Below, piece by piece: positions 1-6,302 of a stretch of DNA of 13,955 nt. The notes beneath the pieces are model-generated. The model was not told where the DNA came from, searched no databases, and worked only from the letters and a program-made list of their open reading frames with translations. The translations under genes and the position numbers were made by a program. The DNA is taken from contig JACQFM010000131.1 of the NCBI GenBank assembly GCA_016200035.1, positions 1 through 13,955 on the forward strand, read 5' to 3'. Each line of letters opens with the position of its first letter. The first letter of the stretch is position 1. Source of the stretch: Nitrososphaerota archaeon (GTDB taxonomy: Archaea > Thermoproteota > Nitrososphaeria > Nitrososphaerales > Nitrosopumilaceae).

Positions 1-49
1 ACCAAAACACCCTCATGTCAATGCAGACAGGGTTAGAGAAATGTACTAA
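1..49 (+). CDS. Possible 3' end of an upstream gene (partial)
   Basis: Reading from base 2, fifteen sense codons (Pro-Lys-His-Pro-His-Val-Asn-Ala-Asp-Arg-Val-Arg-Glu-Met-Tyr) run to a TAA at 47-49. The residue mix is protein-like, and the tail would end just before a gene-poor stretch. With only 15 codons visible this cannot be told from chance, and no function can be given. Confidence 0.3.
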   Translation, partial: PKHPHVNADRVREMY

Positions 50-305
50 ACGATTTCTACCAGACGTCGTCTACTTCATCAAGTTCTTTGAATTCCTTTT
101 CGCGGTTCGTGCCTGAGAATTCTCAATCTAGCAATATCTCTATAAAAAACAGATCTATAATCCAATCAAATAAAATCCTAATTTGCTGGTTATATCCTAT
201 GAGATATAAAAAAGACGAGTTTGCTGAATTGTAAAGATTTACCACCACAGTCAAACATGAAAATTTAGGCGAAGAGTAAAATATGATAAAAAACGACATT
301 ATTAC
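50..305. other. Gene-poor stretch upstream of the first full gene
   Basis: No convincing gene or structured RNA is seen here. The stretch holds several AT-rich TATA-like words (around 156-160, 190-196 and 201-209) and the likely promoter of the 306 gene near 277-286. On the minus strand a 21-codon open stretch (60-122, stop at 57-59) looks protein-like but has no start codon and is closed upstream by a TGA. Confidence 0.4.
277..286 (+). promoter_or_regulatory. TATA-like box for the 306 gene
   Basis: TAAAATATGA lies 20 to 29 bases before the ATG at 306. This is the spacing expected for an archaeal TATA box when transcription starts at or next to the start codon (leaderless mRNA). Confidence 0.45.
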
Positions 306-623
306 ATGAAGAAGGAATATGTAGTAGTACGCATAGATGCGGCACCTGACGGTGCACCATATGTGGTAGTTTCCTTATCTAATACCAAGGATTTTAGAGA
401 ACAAAATCAACCAATGTCACCCTTTGGCCAAAACGTGATGGGATTTTCAAATATGGATGACATGGTAAAAGGATTAAACAAAATGATGTCTGGCGGTGTC
501 TTTGGCCAGCTCGGTGGAGTAACCTCAATTAAATTGGATATGCATGAGTACAAACAACTTGGCCTTGCTGTAGGTGACAAGGTCTTTTTGGAAATATCAA
601 AACCTGAGACGTTAGATGTTTAG
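306..623 (+). CDS. Conserved-looking small protein of unknown function, 105 aa
   Basis: I do not recognise this family. The N-terminal 25 residues look like a beta hairpin (YVVVRI, then PYVVVSL). The middle (about 35-70) is rich in Met, Gly and Asn with a repeated FG/FS pattern (PFGQN, FSNMDDM, VFGQLGG). The C-terminal 35 residues form a hydrophobic segment with KLDMHEYKQLGLAVGDKVFLEI, where LGLAVGDKVFLEI resembles the end of a small beta-barrel such as a SWIM/AbrB-like or translation-type fold. No signal peptide or membrane segment is present. The ATG at 306 fits the TATA-like box 20-29 bases upstream and has no Shine-Dalgarno sequence, consistent with a leaderless transcript. It stands alone and overlaps the end of a possible minus-strand small ORF by 12 bases. 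The gene is probably real; its function is unknown. Confidence 0.75.
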   Translation: MKKEYVVVRIDAAPDGAPYVVVSLSNTKDFREQNQPMSPFGQNVMGFSNMDDMVKGLNKMMSGGVFGQLGGVTSIKLDMHEYKQLGLAVGDKVFLEISKPETLDV

Positions 624-755
624 ATAACTTCTGAGTTTTAATTCATCTTCACGCTTATCCATATCTCCACCGTTTGTCATTACCAAAACCTCTTTTATCA
701 TCATAACCATGTTTGATAGCTCTCCAAAGGACGTTGGTGCTGTTCTATAATTCAA
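612..755 (-). CDS. Possible 47-aa small protein or 3' remnant of a broken gene
   Basis: On the minus strand, a TTG at 755 opens 47 codons to a TAA at 612-614. The product has a balanced composition with TAPTSFGELSNM followed by a hydrophobic helix (MVMMIKEVLVM) and a charged tail (DMDKREDELKLRSYL), which looks like real protein. There is no good TATA box or ribosome binding site at the right distance. The adjacent bases upstream (about 756-860) read in another frame as another protein-like stretch (RFYAQKYLDSAEYRQENFEE) that has no start codon and runs into the 3' end of the ACT-domain gene. It may be a short gene with a weak start or the decayed end of a longer one. It overlaps the 306-623 gene by 12 bases, tail to tail. 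Confidence 0.35.
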   Translation of the reverse strand: MNYRTAPTSFGELSNMVMMIKEVLVMTNGGDMDKREDELKLRSYLNI

Positions 756-805
756 TACAACACTTTCTTTCTATTTCTTCAAAGTTTTCCTGTCTATATT
801 CTGCA

Positions 806-1468
806 CTATCTAGATATTTCTGCGCGTAAAATCTCGTAGGCTCTGGCCGCGTCCTTTTCTCCTAAGATTATAATGATATCATCCTGACCAAAATATGCAT
901 TAATAATCTCTATTCCCCTATTGTGTAGCATCTCGGATAGATAAGAGACCACATCAGATCGGTTCTCTGTTGGTGGAATGTGTATGCTTATCTTTGCTAA
1001 TCCGGTTTGAAGATTATTCTTCTGACTAGGGAATGATTCAAGCAGCTTTCGTACGTCGCTTATATCCTCTGTCAAAAGTCTAAACGAATCTGTTAACCTA
1101 AAAAATCCATAATCGGGGTCGATCTGTGTGAATCTGTTTATTAGATCCACAAGATCATCAGTACCAAAATCATTAGCTGAAAATTTAACATCGACAATTC
1201 CATCTGTTAATGAAAGTCTAGCATTCTTTAGAACAGGTTCATTTTGCACGTCATCTTTTCTCTCATACGAGTCGGCATACCTTTTGATTGCAACAACTAT
1301 TGTGTTGAGGTTAACTGGTCCACCAACTTGTGCCTCTACGTCTTTTTGGATCTTTACAGCTAGGGCGGTATAGTTTACCAAATCCATCTTAAGGCAGTCA
1401 TGAATTGAGCGATTATTGGTAATGATCTCTCTCACTACATCGGGTACAGAGATGTTAACTGCTTTCAT
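806..1468 (-). CDS. ACT-domain protein with N-terminal helical (HTH-like) region, 220 aa
   Basis: Two regions can be seen. Residues 5-70 are helical with VPDVVREIITNNRSIHDCLKMDLVNY followed by ALAVKIQKDV and a segment ending in AIKRYADSY. This resembles the N-terminal helical region, probably a winged-helix or helix-turn-helix, of archaeal ACT-domain proteins. Residues 155-218 (GLAKISIHIPPTENRSDVV through IIEINAY-like and DDIIIILGEKDAARAYEIL) fit a C-terminal ACT fold, the small-molecule-binding module of amino-acid enzymes and regulators. The middle (80-150) may hold a second degenerate ACT-like repeat (ARLSLTDGIVDVKF). It is plausibly a transcriptional or metabolic regulator sensing an amino acid or similar ligand; the ligand is unknown. 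It diverges from hsp20 with 55 bases between starts and appears to share its TATA box. Confidence 0.7.
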   Translation of the reverse strand: MKAVNISVPDVVREIITNNRSIHDCLKMDLVNYTALAVKIQKDVEAQVGGPVNLNTIVVAIKRYADSYERKDDVQNEPVLKNARLSLTDGIVDVKFSANDFGTDDLVDLINRFTQIDPDYGFFRLTDSFRLLTEDISDVRKLLESFPSQKNNLQTGLAKISIHIPPTENRSDVVSYLSEMLHNRGIEIINAYFGQDDIIIILGEKDAARAYEILRAEISR

Positions 1469-1488
1469 ACAAGAACTATATTTATTGT

Positions 1489-1499
1489 CATATATAATA
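1489..1499. promoter_or_regulatory. Shared bidirectional TATA box between the ACT-domain gene and hsp20
   Basis: TATATAAT at 1491-1498 lies 26-33 bases before the hsp20 ATG (1524). Its complement ATTATATA lies 23-30 bases before the minus-strand ATG at 1468. No other TATA-like word sits at the right distance for both genes, so one near-palindromic box probably serves both. Confidence 0.5.
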
Positions 1500-1523
1500 G
1501 TCTTATGTAAATAAATTTATATA

Positions 1524-2060
1524 ATGTCAGATATATTACATAATATGCGTGATTATGACATGATAGTCTGGGACGAATTCGACAACCTGTTCCAAAAGAT
1601 GACTAGACCATTCATGGATATGGATGACATATGGGATGAGCTAAAAAGCTCGGCAGACCTCCAAACATTTGGTCCCTATTACTACGGATATACTGTAACA
1701 ATGGGTCCAGATGGTAAGCCAATAGTAAAAGAATATGGAAACGTCAGACCTGGTCTTCTCCCAACATCTGACACAAGAGAACCTTTTGTCGATGTCATCA
1801 TTGATGATAAAGAAAAGGTTCTAAAGATTGTGGCAGAGATGCCAGGGGTCGAGAAAAAGGACATCAAAATCGAAGTCATTGGTCGTACAATAAATCTAGA
1901 TGCTGAGCGTGGAGAAAAGAAATACCACACCAAGGTACCGATCAAGCACAAGGTCGACGAGGATTCAGTCAAGGCATCATATGCCAATGGTATCCTTGAG
2001 GTCAAGTTCAAGCTAAAGGAAGAGGACAAGCCAAAAGGAAAAACAGTGGAGGTAGAATAA
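1524..2060 (+). CDS. hsp20: Small heat shock protein, Hsp20/alpha-crystallin family, 178 aa
   Basis: ATP-independent holdase that binds unfolding proteins in the cytoplasm and keeps them refoldable. The alpha-crystallin domain occupies about residues 85-165: it opens with REPFVDVIIDDKEKVLKIVAEMPGVEKKDIKI and ends with the hallmark A-x-x-x-N-G-I-L-E-V-x-F (ASYANGILEVKF, 151-162). The N-terminal arm (1-80) contains Met/Asp-rich and Tyr-rich segments (MDMDDIWDEL, PYYYGY). The last residues (KTVEVE) hold a V-x-V that may act like the I-x-I tail motif used for oligomer assembly. Length is normal for archaeal Hsp20. The ATG at 1524 fits a leaderless transcript from the TATA box at 1491-1498. cdc48 follows after 28 bases, so holdase and unfoldase are probably made together. 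Confidence 0.93.
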   Translation: MSDILHNMRDYDMIVWDEFDNLFQKMTRPFMDMDDIWDELKSSADLQTFGPYYYGYTVTMGPDGKPIVKEYGNVRPGLLPTSDTREPFVDVIIDDKEKVLKIVAEMPGVEKKDIKIEVIGRTINLDAERGEKKYHTKVPIKHKVDEDSVKASYANGILEVKFKLKEEDKPKGKTVEVE

Positions 2061-2075
2061 ACCTCTCCTTTTTTT
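2049..2075 (+). terminator. Hairpin plus T-tract between hsp20 and cdc48
   Basis: GAGGT at 2049-2053 can pair with ACCTC at 2061-2065 around a 7-base loop that includes the hsp20 stop codon. A run of seven T follows (2069-2075). This resembles a weak intrinsic terminator; archaeal termination depends mainly on T-tracts. It may partly stop transcription after hsp20 while allowing read-through into cdc48. Confidence 0.4.
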
Positions 2076-2077
2076 AT

Positions 2078-2083
2078 GGTGAT
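2078..2083 (+). promoter_or_regulatory. Shine-Dalgarno site of cdc48
   Basis: GGTGAT, a full match to part of the archaeal 16S anti-SD complement (GGAGGTGAT), ends 5 bases before the cdc48 ATG. No TATA box is at the leaderless distance, so cdc48 is probably translated from a transcript coming through hsp20. Confidence 0.6.
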
Positions 2084-2088
2084 GTATA

Positions 2089-4230
2089 ATGAGCGAAATA
2101 ATTTTAAAAATTGCAGAAGCCTCGCAACGCCATGTAGGCAAGGGTATCGCAGTAGTTGATCCAAAAGTTGTCGAGGATAACAATTGGGAAACAGGTCAAA
2201 TCTTAGAAATTGTCGGTAATAGAAAAAGTCATGTAAAATTATGGCCTGGTTCTGCGCAGGATTATGGAACAGGCATTATAAAAGTCGATGGCATAACTAG
2301 ACACAATATAGGTTCTGGTATCGGTGAAAAAATTTCTATTAAAAAGGTGGATGCAAAGGAAGCACAACAAGTTGTACTCTCTCCCATTGAAAAATTAAGT
2401 GCTGAAGGGTTGCAAGAATACATGCAGGCAACTTACATTGGTCATGTTTTTACTACCGGAGACACTCTTGTAGTAACTACACAACTGGGTGGAAAGACTC
2501 AGCTTGTTGTCACAAGTACTTTGCCTTCTGCTAAACCAGTAATAGTAACTGAACAAACCAAGTTCAAGCTTGGTACCATGACGAAGGCCATAGATCAGTC
2601 TATTCCACGAATTACCTACGATGATTTAGGTGGATTAAAAAATGAGGTCCAGAAGATACGTGAAATGGTAGAGCTACCTATGCGACATCCTGAATTGTTT
2701 GAAAAATTGGGTGTTGAGGCACCTAAAGGAGTCTTGTTATATGGTCCACCAGGAACAGGAAAGACACTATTAGCAAAGGCAGTAGCTGGTGAAACAAATT
2801 CTCACTTTATCTCAATTAATGGGCCTGAAATAATTGGCAAGTTCTATGGCGAAAGTGAGGAAAGACTAAGAGAAATCTTCAAGGAAGCAGAAGAGAGTGC
2901 TCCAAGTATCATATTCATTGACGAAATTGATTCGATCGCACCAAAACGAGAGGAAGTAACTGGCGAGGTAGAAAAGAGAGTAGTATCACAGTTATTGACT
3001 TTAATGGATGGAATGAAATCAAGAGGTAAAGTTGTAGTAATTGCAGCAACCAACAGACCTGACTCGCTTGATCCAGCTATTCGAAGACCAGGAAGATTCG
3101 ATCGTGAGATCGAGATTGGCATACCAGATGAAACAGGAAGAAAAGAAGTCTTAGACATTCACACTCGCGGAATGCCACTTGATGAAAAGGTCAATCTAGA
3201 GCAAATGGCAAAGGTAACTCATGGATTTGTAGGAGCAGATCTGGAAATTTTAGCAAAAGAAGCTGCAATGAGATCTTTGCGAAGAATTCTACCAGACTTG
3301 GATCTAGAGGTAGAAAAGATATCAAATGAAATTTTACAAAAAATTATAATTACAGATGACGACTTTAAGGGCGCATTAAAAGAGGTAAGACCCTCAGCAC
3401 TAAGGGAAGTTCTAGTTCAAGTTCCAAATGTAACATGGGAGGATGTTGGTGGTCTAGAATCACTCAAGGAAGAATTGCGTGAAGCCGTTGAATGGCCACT
3501 CAAACACAAGGAAGCATTTGAGTATACTGATCTTGCACCGCCCAAGGGAATAATATTGCATGGTCCACCGGGTACAGGAAAAACTTTGGTTGCCAAAGCC
3601 TTAGCGCGTACAACCGAGTCTAACTTTATCAGCATTAAGGGACCCGAACTCCTATCAAAGTGGGTAGGAGAATCTGAAAAAGGAGTACGAGAAGTTTTCA
3701 GGAAAGCAAGACAGGCTGCACCGTGTATCATATTTTTAGATGAAATTGATGCTATTGCTCCAAGCAGAAGTTCCGGTACTTCAGACTCGCATGTTACTGA
3801 AAGAGTAGTCTCTCAACTTTTAACAGAGATTGATGGTCTTGAGGAGCTACATAATGTAGTTGTAATTGGTGCTACTAATCGATTAGATATTGTAGATACT
3901 GCCCTGCTAAGACCAGGAAGATTTGACAGAATAATTGAGGTGCCAATTCCCGACGCCAAAGGACGTGAGGGCATATTCAAGATACATACAAGAAAGAAGC
4001 CACTGGCAGATGATGTAGACTTTGCAAAACTTGTCGAACTAACAGATGGATTCAATGGCGCAGAAATTGCAGGCGTGTGTAGCAGAGCTGCTATGGTTGC
4101 ACTAAAGCGATATGTAGACAAGAAGGAAAAATCAGTCAAATCCATCAAGATAACTCAACAAGACTTGCTAAACGCCATTGCAAAGGTAAGACCGGAAAAG
4201 AGACATCAGATATCAGTTGCAGCATCATAG
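2089..4230 (+). CDS. cdc48: CDC48/VCP-type AAA ATPase with two ATPase domains, 713 aa
   Basis: Hexameric ATP-driven unfoldase that extracts and unfolds proteins, delivering them for degradation or refolding. The N domain (about 1-170, double-psi barrel plus a second lobe) starts with KIAEASQRHVGKGIAVVDP. D1 has Walker A GPPGTGKT at 219-226 and Walker B IIFIDEID with D278/E279, followed by ATNRPDSLDPAIRRPGRFDREI in the second region of homology. D2 has GPPGTGKT at 492-499 and IIFLDEID with D551/E552, with the pore and SRH segments ending in LLRPGRFDRIIEVPIP. Both sites look catalytically intact. The C-terminus (KRHQISVAAS) has no HbYX tripeptide, the motif that docks ATPases onto the 20S proteasome. 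The length is typical of archaeal CDC48. It follows hsp20 and starts with a good Shine-Dalgarno site. Confidence 0.97.
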   Translation: MSEIILKIAEASQRHVGKGIAVVDPKVVEDNNWETGQILEIVGNRKSHVKLWPGSAQDYGTGIIKVDGITRHNIGSGIGEKISIKKVDAKEAQQVVLSPIEKLSAEGLQEYMQATYIGHVFTTGDTLVVTTQLGGKTQLVVTSTLPSAKPVIVTEQTKFKLGTMTKAIDQSIPRITYDDLGGLKNEVQKIREMVELPMRHPELFEKLGVEAPKGVLLYGPPGTGKTLLAKAVAGETNSHFISINGPEIIGKFYGESEERLREIFKEAEESAPSIIFIDEIDSIAPKREEVTGEVEKRVVSQLLTLMDGMKSRGKVVVIAATNRPDSLDPAIRRPGRFDREIEIGIPDETGRKEVLDIHTRGMPLDEKVNLEQMAKVTHGFVGADLEILAKEAAMRSLRRILPDLDLEVEKISNEILQKIIITDDDFKGALKEVRPSALREVLVQVPNVTWEDVGGLESLKEELREAVEWPLKHKEAFEYTDLAPPKGIILHGPPGTGKTLVAKALARTTESNFISIKGPELLSKWVGESEKGVREVFRKARQAAPCIIFLDEIDAIAPSRSSGTSDSHVTERVVSQLLTEIDGLEELHNVVVIGATNRLDIVDTALLRPGRFDRIIEVPIPDAKGREGIFKIHTRKKPLADDVDFAKLVELTDGFNGAEIAGVCSRAAMVALKRYVDKKEKSVKSIKITQQDLLNAIAKVRPEKRHQISVAAS

Positions 4231-4239
4231 CTTATATGA
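4231..4239 (+). promoter_or_regulatory. TATA-like box for the radical SAM gene
   Basis: CTTATATGA lies 20-28 bases before the TTG start at 4259, directly after the cdc48 stop. It suggests a separate, leaderless transcript for the radical SAM gene. Confidence 0.5.
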
Positions 4240-4258
4240 TAATTTGACCAAATACTAG

Positions 4259-5320
4259 TTGACGACTAAAGAAGCAATACTATACGAAAAGTTACCAAAC
4301 GATAAGGTAAGATGTACAGCTTGTGCCAGATACTGTGAAATTGGTAAAGGCCAGATAGGGCTATGTGCCATTAGAGGAAACGAGGCTGGAAAGCTTCAGT
4401 TATTTGTCTATGGCAAAGTGATTGCTGGTGCAATAGATCCAATAGAGAAAAAACCAGTAACGCATTATCGACCAGGAACAAGCATCTATTCTATAGCCAC
4501 AACAGGTTGTAATTGGCTATGCAAGTATTGCCAAAACTATGACATCAGCCAGAGAAGAAAAGTAGAGGGCGTTGACATGACACCAGAAGAGGTGGCAGAT
4601 CAAGCTCTACGATACAAAGCTGATGGGATAGCCTATACTTACAATCAGCCCTCAATATTCATCGAGTTTGCACGAGACTGTGGAGTTGCTGCTAGGAAAA
4701 AAGGTCTGTTTAATATCTTTGTATCAAACGGCTACGACACTCCAGAAACGGTAAAAATGATGGGAGAATTTCTTGATTGTATAACTGTCGATTTTAAGGG
4801 AAGTGCCGAACCACAATTTACTAGACTATACATAGGAGTTCCCGATCCAAAACCAATCTTTGATACACTCTTGGAGATTAGAGATAAGACCAAGATTCAC
4901 GTGGAAATAACTGATCTGATAGTACCGCGAGTTGGTGATAACCTCGAGTATGCAAGCAAGCTCTGTAAGTTCATCTATGATGAGTTTGGTCCTGAGATGC
5001 CAATACACTTTCTACGATTCCATCCTGATTACAAAATGATGGAGTTTGAATCAACCCCAATAAAGACACTTGAGAAGCATTATGAGGTTGCAAAAAAAGA
5101 AGGCCTTTCATATGCCTACATAGGAAATGTTCCTGGTCATCCATTAGAACATACTTACTGCTCCCAATGTAATAATATCGTAGTAAAAAGATACGGCTAT
5201 GATATTCAAGGGTGGTACATGGATGACGACAACAAGTGCAAGTTTTGTGGTAATAAAATTCCTATAACAGGAAAACTACCCAAAAATTACAAACAGAGCA
5301 GATTCCAATTTATAATCTAG
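4259..5320 (+). CDS. amrS: AmmeMemoRadiSam-system radical SAM enzyme, 353 aa
   Basis: Radical SAM protein of the AmmeMemoRadiSam family, found with AMMECR1 and Memo-type proteins in many archaea and bacteria; the substrate is not settled as far as I know. The 4Fe-4S cluster motif C-x3-C-x2-C is C84, C88, C91 (CNWLCKYCQNYDISQ), followed by TPEEVADQALRYKADGIAYTYNQPS. An N-terminal cysteine cluster (CTACARYCEIGKGQIGLC, about 19-36) and a C-terminal zinc-ribbon-like set (CSQC and CKFCG) frame the TIM barrel, as is typical of this family. TTG is the likely start: it lies 20-28 bases after a TATA-like box and gives a normal N-terminus. No AMMECR1 or Memo gene is in the window. The last bases overlap the convergent cyclase gene by four (CTAG). 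Confidence 0.88.
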   Translation: MTTKEAILYEKLPNDKVRCTACARYCEIGKGQIGLCAIRGNEAGKLQLFVYGKVIAGAIDPIEKKPVTHYRPGTSIYSIATTGCNWLCKYCQNYDISQRRKVEGVDMTPEEVADQALRYKADGIAYTYNQPSIFIEFARDCGVAARKKGLFNIFVSNGYDTPETVKMMGEFLDCITVDFKGSAEPQFTRLYIGVPDPKPIFDTLLEIRDKTKIHVEITDLIVPRVGDNLEYASKLCKFIYDEFGPEMPIHFLRFHPDYKMMEFESTPIKTLEKHYEVAKKEGLSYAYIGNVPGHPLEHTYCSQCNNIVVKRYGYDIQGWYMDDDNKCKFCGNKIPITGKLPKNYKQSRFQFII

Positions 5321-5958
5321 AGAGAAACAGCACGTACTGGTGATCCTGTAGCCCCCTTTAGCTTCAGAGGCAGGACAACCAATTTGAAATACGATCCAGT
5401 AATTTTTTCTAAATTACACAAATTTTCTAAGATCAGTATACCTTTCTTCAACAATAAATGATGAGCTGAAAAGCTTTGATCCCTTCCAAGATCAATACTT
5501 GGAGAATCTATTCCTACTAAATTGATCCTTTTTGATGCAAGATACTTTGCAGCATCAACTGACAGACCTGGATTGTTACTGAAATAATCCCTTTTTGATA
5601 GATGCCGATACCATCCAGTTGCAAAAATAACAGTAGATCCTGCTTCTATCTTACCATGCTTTTTTTCATACTGAATTATGTCCTTTCTAGAAATGCCTTG
5701 GTCAGCGCCCTTCCTAATCTTGCACAAAATTGCATATCGAATAAGCCGTTCAAGTGGGATTTGGTCCACTTTGTGACCTCGATCTATGAAATGAAATGGC
5801 GCATCAATATGAGTTCCCGAGTGAGAACTTAGAAAAATCAATTCTAAATTATATCCATTAGTTTTGTTTTTGGCCCATGAGATGAATTGAGGTCTAGGTG
5901 ATCCTGGAAAACTAGGAAGATCTGGAGAGATTGGAAGGGTCAGATCTAAAAAAGGCAT
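5317..5958 (-). CDS. Cyclase-family metal-dependent hydrolase (kynurenine formamidase-like), 213 aa
   Basis: Member of the cyclase family (Pfam PF04199), which includes kynurenine formamidase and other amide or lactone hydrolases. The signature H-x-G-T-H-x-D-A-P-x-H-F is present as HSGTHIDAPFHF (H46, H50, D52, H56) and forms the divalent-metal site. Further probable ligands are H166 (FSAHH) and E178 (ILENL). The N-terminus (DLTLPISPDLPSFPG) and C-terminus (GATGSPVRAV) match the usual ends of the family. The length is normal for single-domain members. No tryptophan-degradation gene is nearby, so the substrate cannot be given; kynurenine formamidase is only one possibility. It is convergent with amrS (4-base overlap) and divergent from the Lrp-type gene. 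Confidence 0.88.
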   Translation of the reverse strand: MPFLDLTLPISPDLPSFPGSPRPQFISWAKNKTNGYNLELIFLSSHSGTHIDAPFHFIDRGHKVDQIPLERLIRYAILCKIRKGADQGISRKDIIQYEKKHGKIEAGSTVIFATGWYRHLSKRDYFSNNPGLSVDAAKYLASKRINLVGIDSPSIDLGRDQSFSAHHLLLKKGILILENLCNLEKITGSYFKLVVLPLKLKGATGSPVRAVSL

Positions 5959-6011
5959 AAAATTTAGTTTCCATACCTAACTAATCAATTTTAATAAATT
6001 TCAATCAAAGG

Positions 6012-6019
6012 TTAAATAT
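6012..6019 (+). promoter_or_regulatory. TATA-like box for the Lrp-type gene
   Basis: TTAAATAT lies 23-30 bases before the ATG at 6042 in the 83-base gap between the divergent cyclase and Lrp-type genes. It fits leaderless transcription. Confidence 0.5.
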
Positions 6020-6041
6020 TGTCAAACTAAAGTTACCTTAT

Positions 6042-6299
6042 ATGCCAACTACATACATCTTGCTCAACTCAGACCTGGGCTCTGATATGGAAATTATCAA
6101 GAAGATCAAGGAAATTCTGAACGCCGAGGGAAAATTAGTCCGATACGAAGTCCAAGGGGTTTATGGTGTGTATGATATTGTAGTAAAAATTACAGCCGAT
6201 AACATGGATCACCTTCGTAATATTATAACAAACAAAATTAGAAAGATCGACAAGGTTTACTCGACCTTGACAATGATGGTAATAGAGGAACAGGAATAG
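6042..6299 (+). CDS. Stand-alone Lrp/AsnC ligand-binding (RAM) domain protein, 85 aa
   Basis: The sequence covers only the effector-binding and oligomerisation half of Lrp/AsnC regulators: TTYILLNSDLGSDMEIIKKIKEI is the first strand and helix, then YEVQGVYGVYDIVVKITADNMDHLRNIITNKIRKIDKV with the family's G-x-Y-D hallmark, ending in STLTMMVIEE. Full Lrp proteins are about 150 residues with an N-terminal helix-turn-helix; here it is absent and there is no upstream in-frame extension. Such DNA-binding-free members are common in archaea and probably bind amino acids and/or assemble with full-length Lrp proteins. It is convergent with the aminotransferase-fold gene, with only 3 bases between stops. 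Confidence 0.88.
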   Translation: MPTTYILLNSDLGSDMEIIKKIKEILNAEGKLVRYEVQGVYGVYDIVVKITADNMDHLRNIITNKIRKIDKVYSTLTMMVIEEQE

Positions 6300-6302
6300 T
6301 AA

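Noticed and set aside
57..165. Protein-like minus-strand stretch (21 codons, 60-122) that could join a TTG-started piece at 123-165
   Set aside because: Joining the two needs a frameshift and there is no conserved start or promoter; too short to call a gene from sequence alone.
1128..1373. Plus-strand ORF of 81 codons inside the ACT-domain gene
   Set aside because: It is antisense to a well-supported gene and is Ser/Thr/Leu-rich with no family pattern, as expected for a shadow frame.
2844..4148. Three minus-strand ORFs of 104-111 codons inside cdc48
   Set aside because: They are Ser-rich antisense reflections of the AAA domains and have no promoter or independent support.
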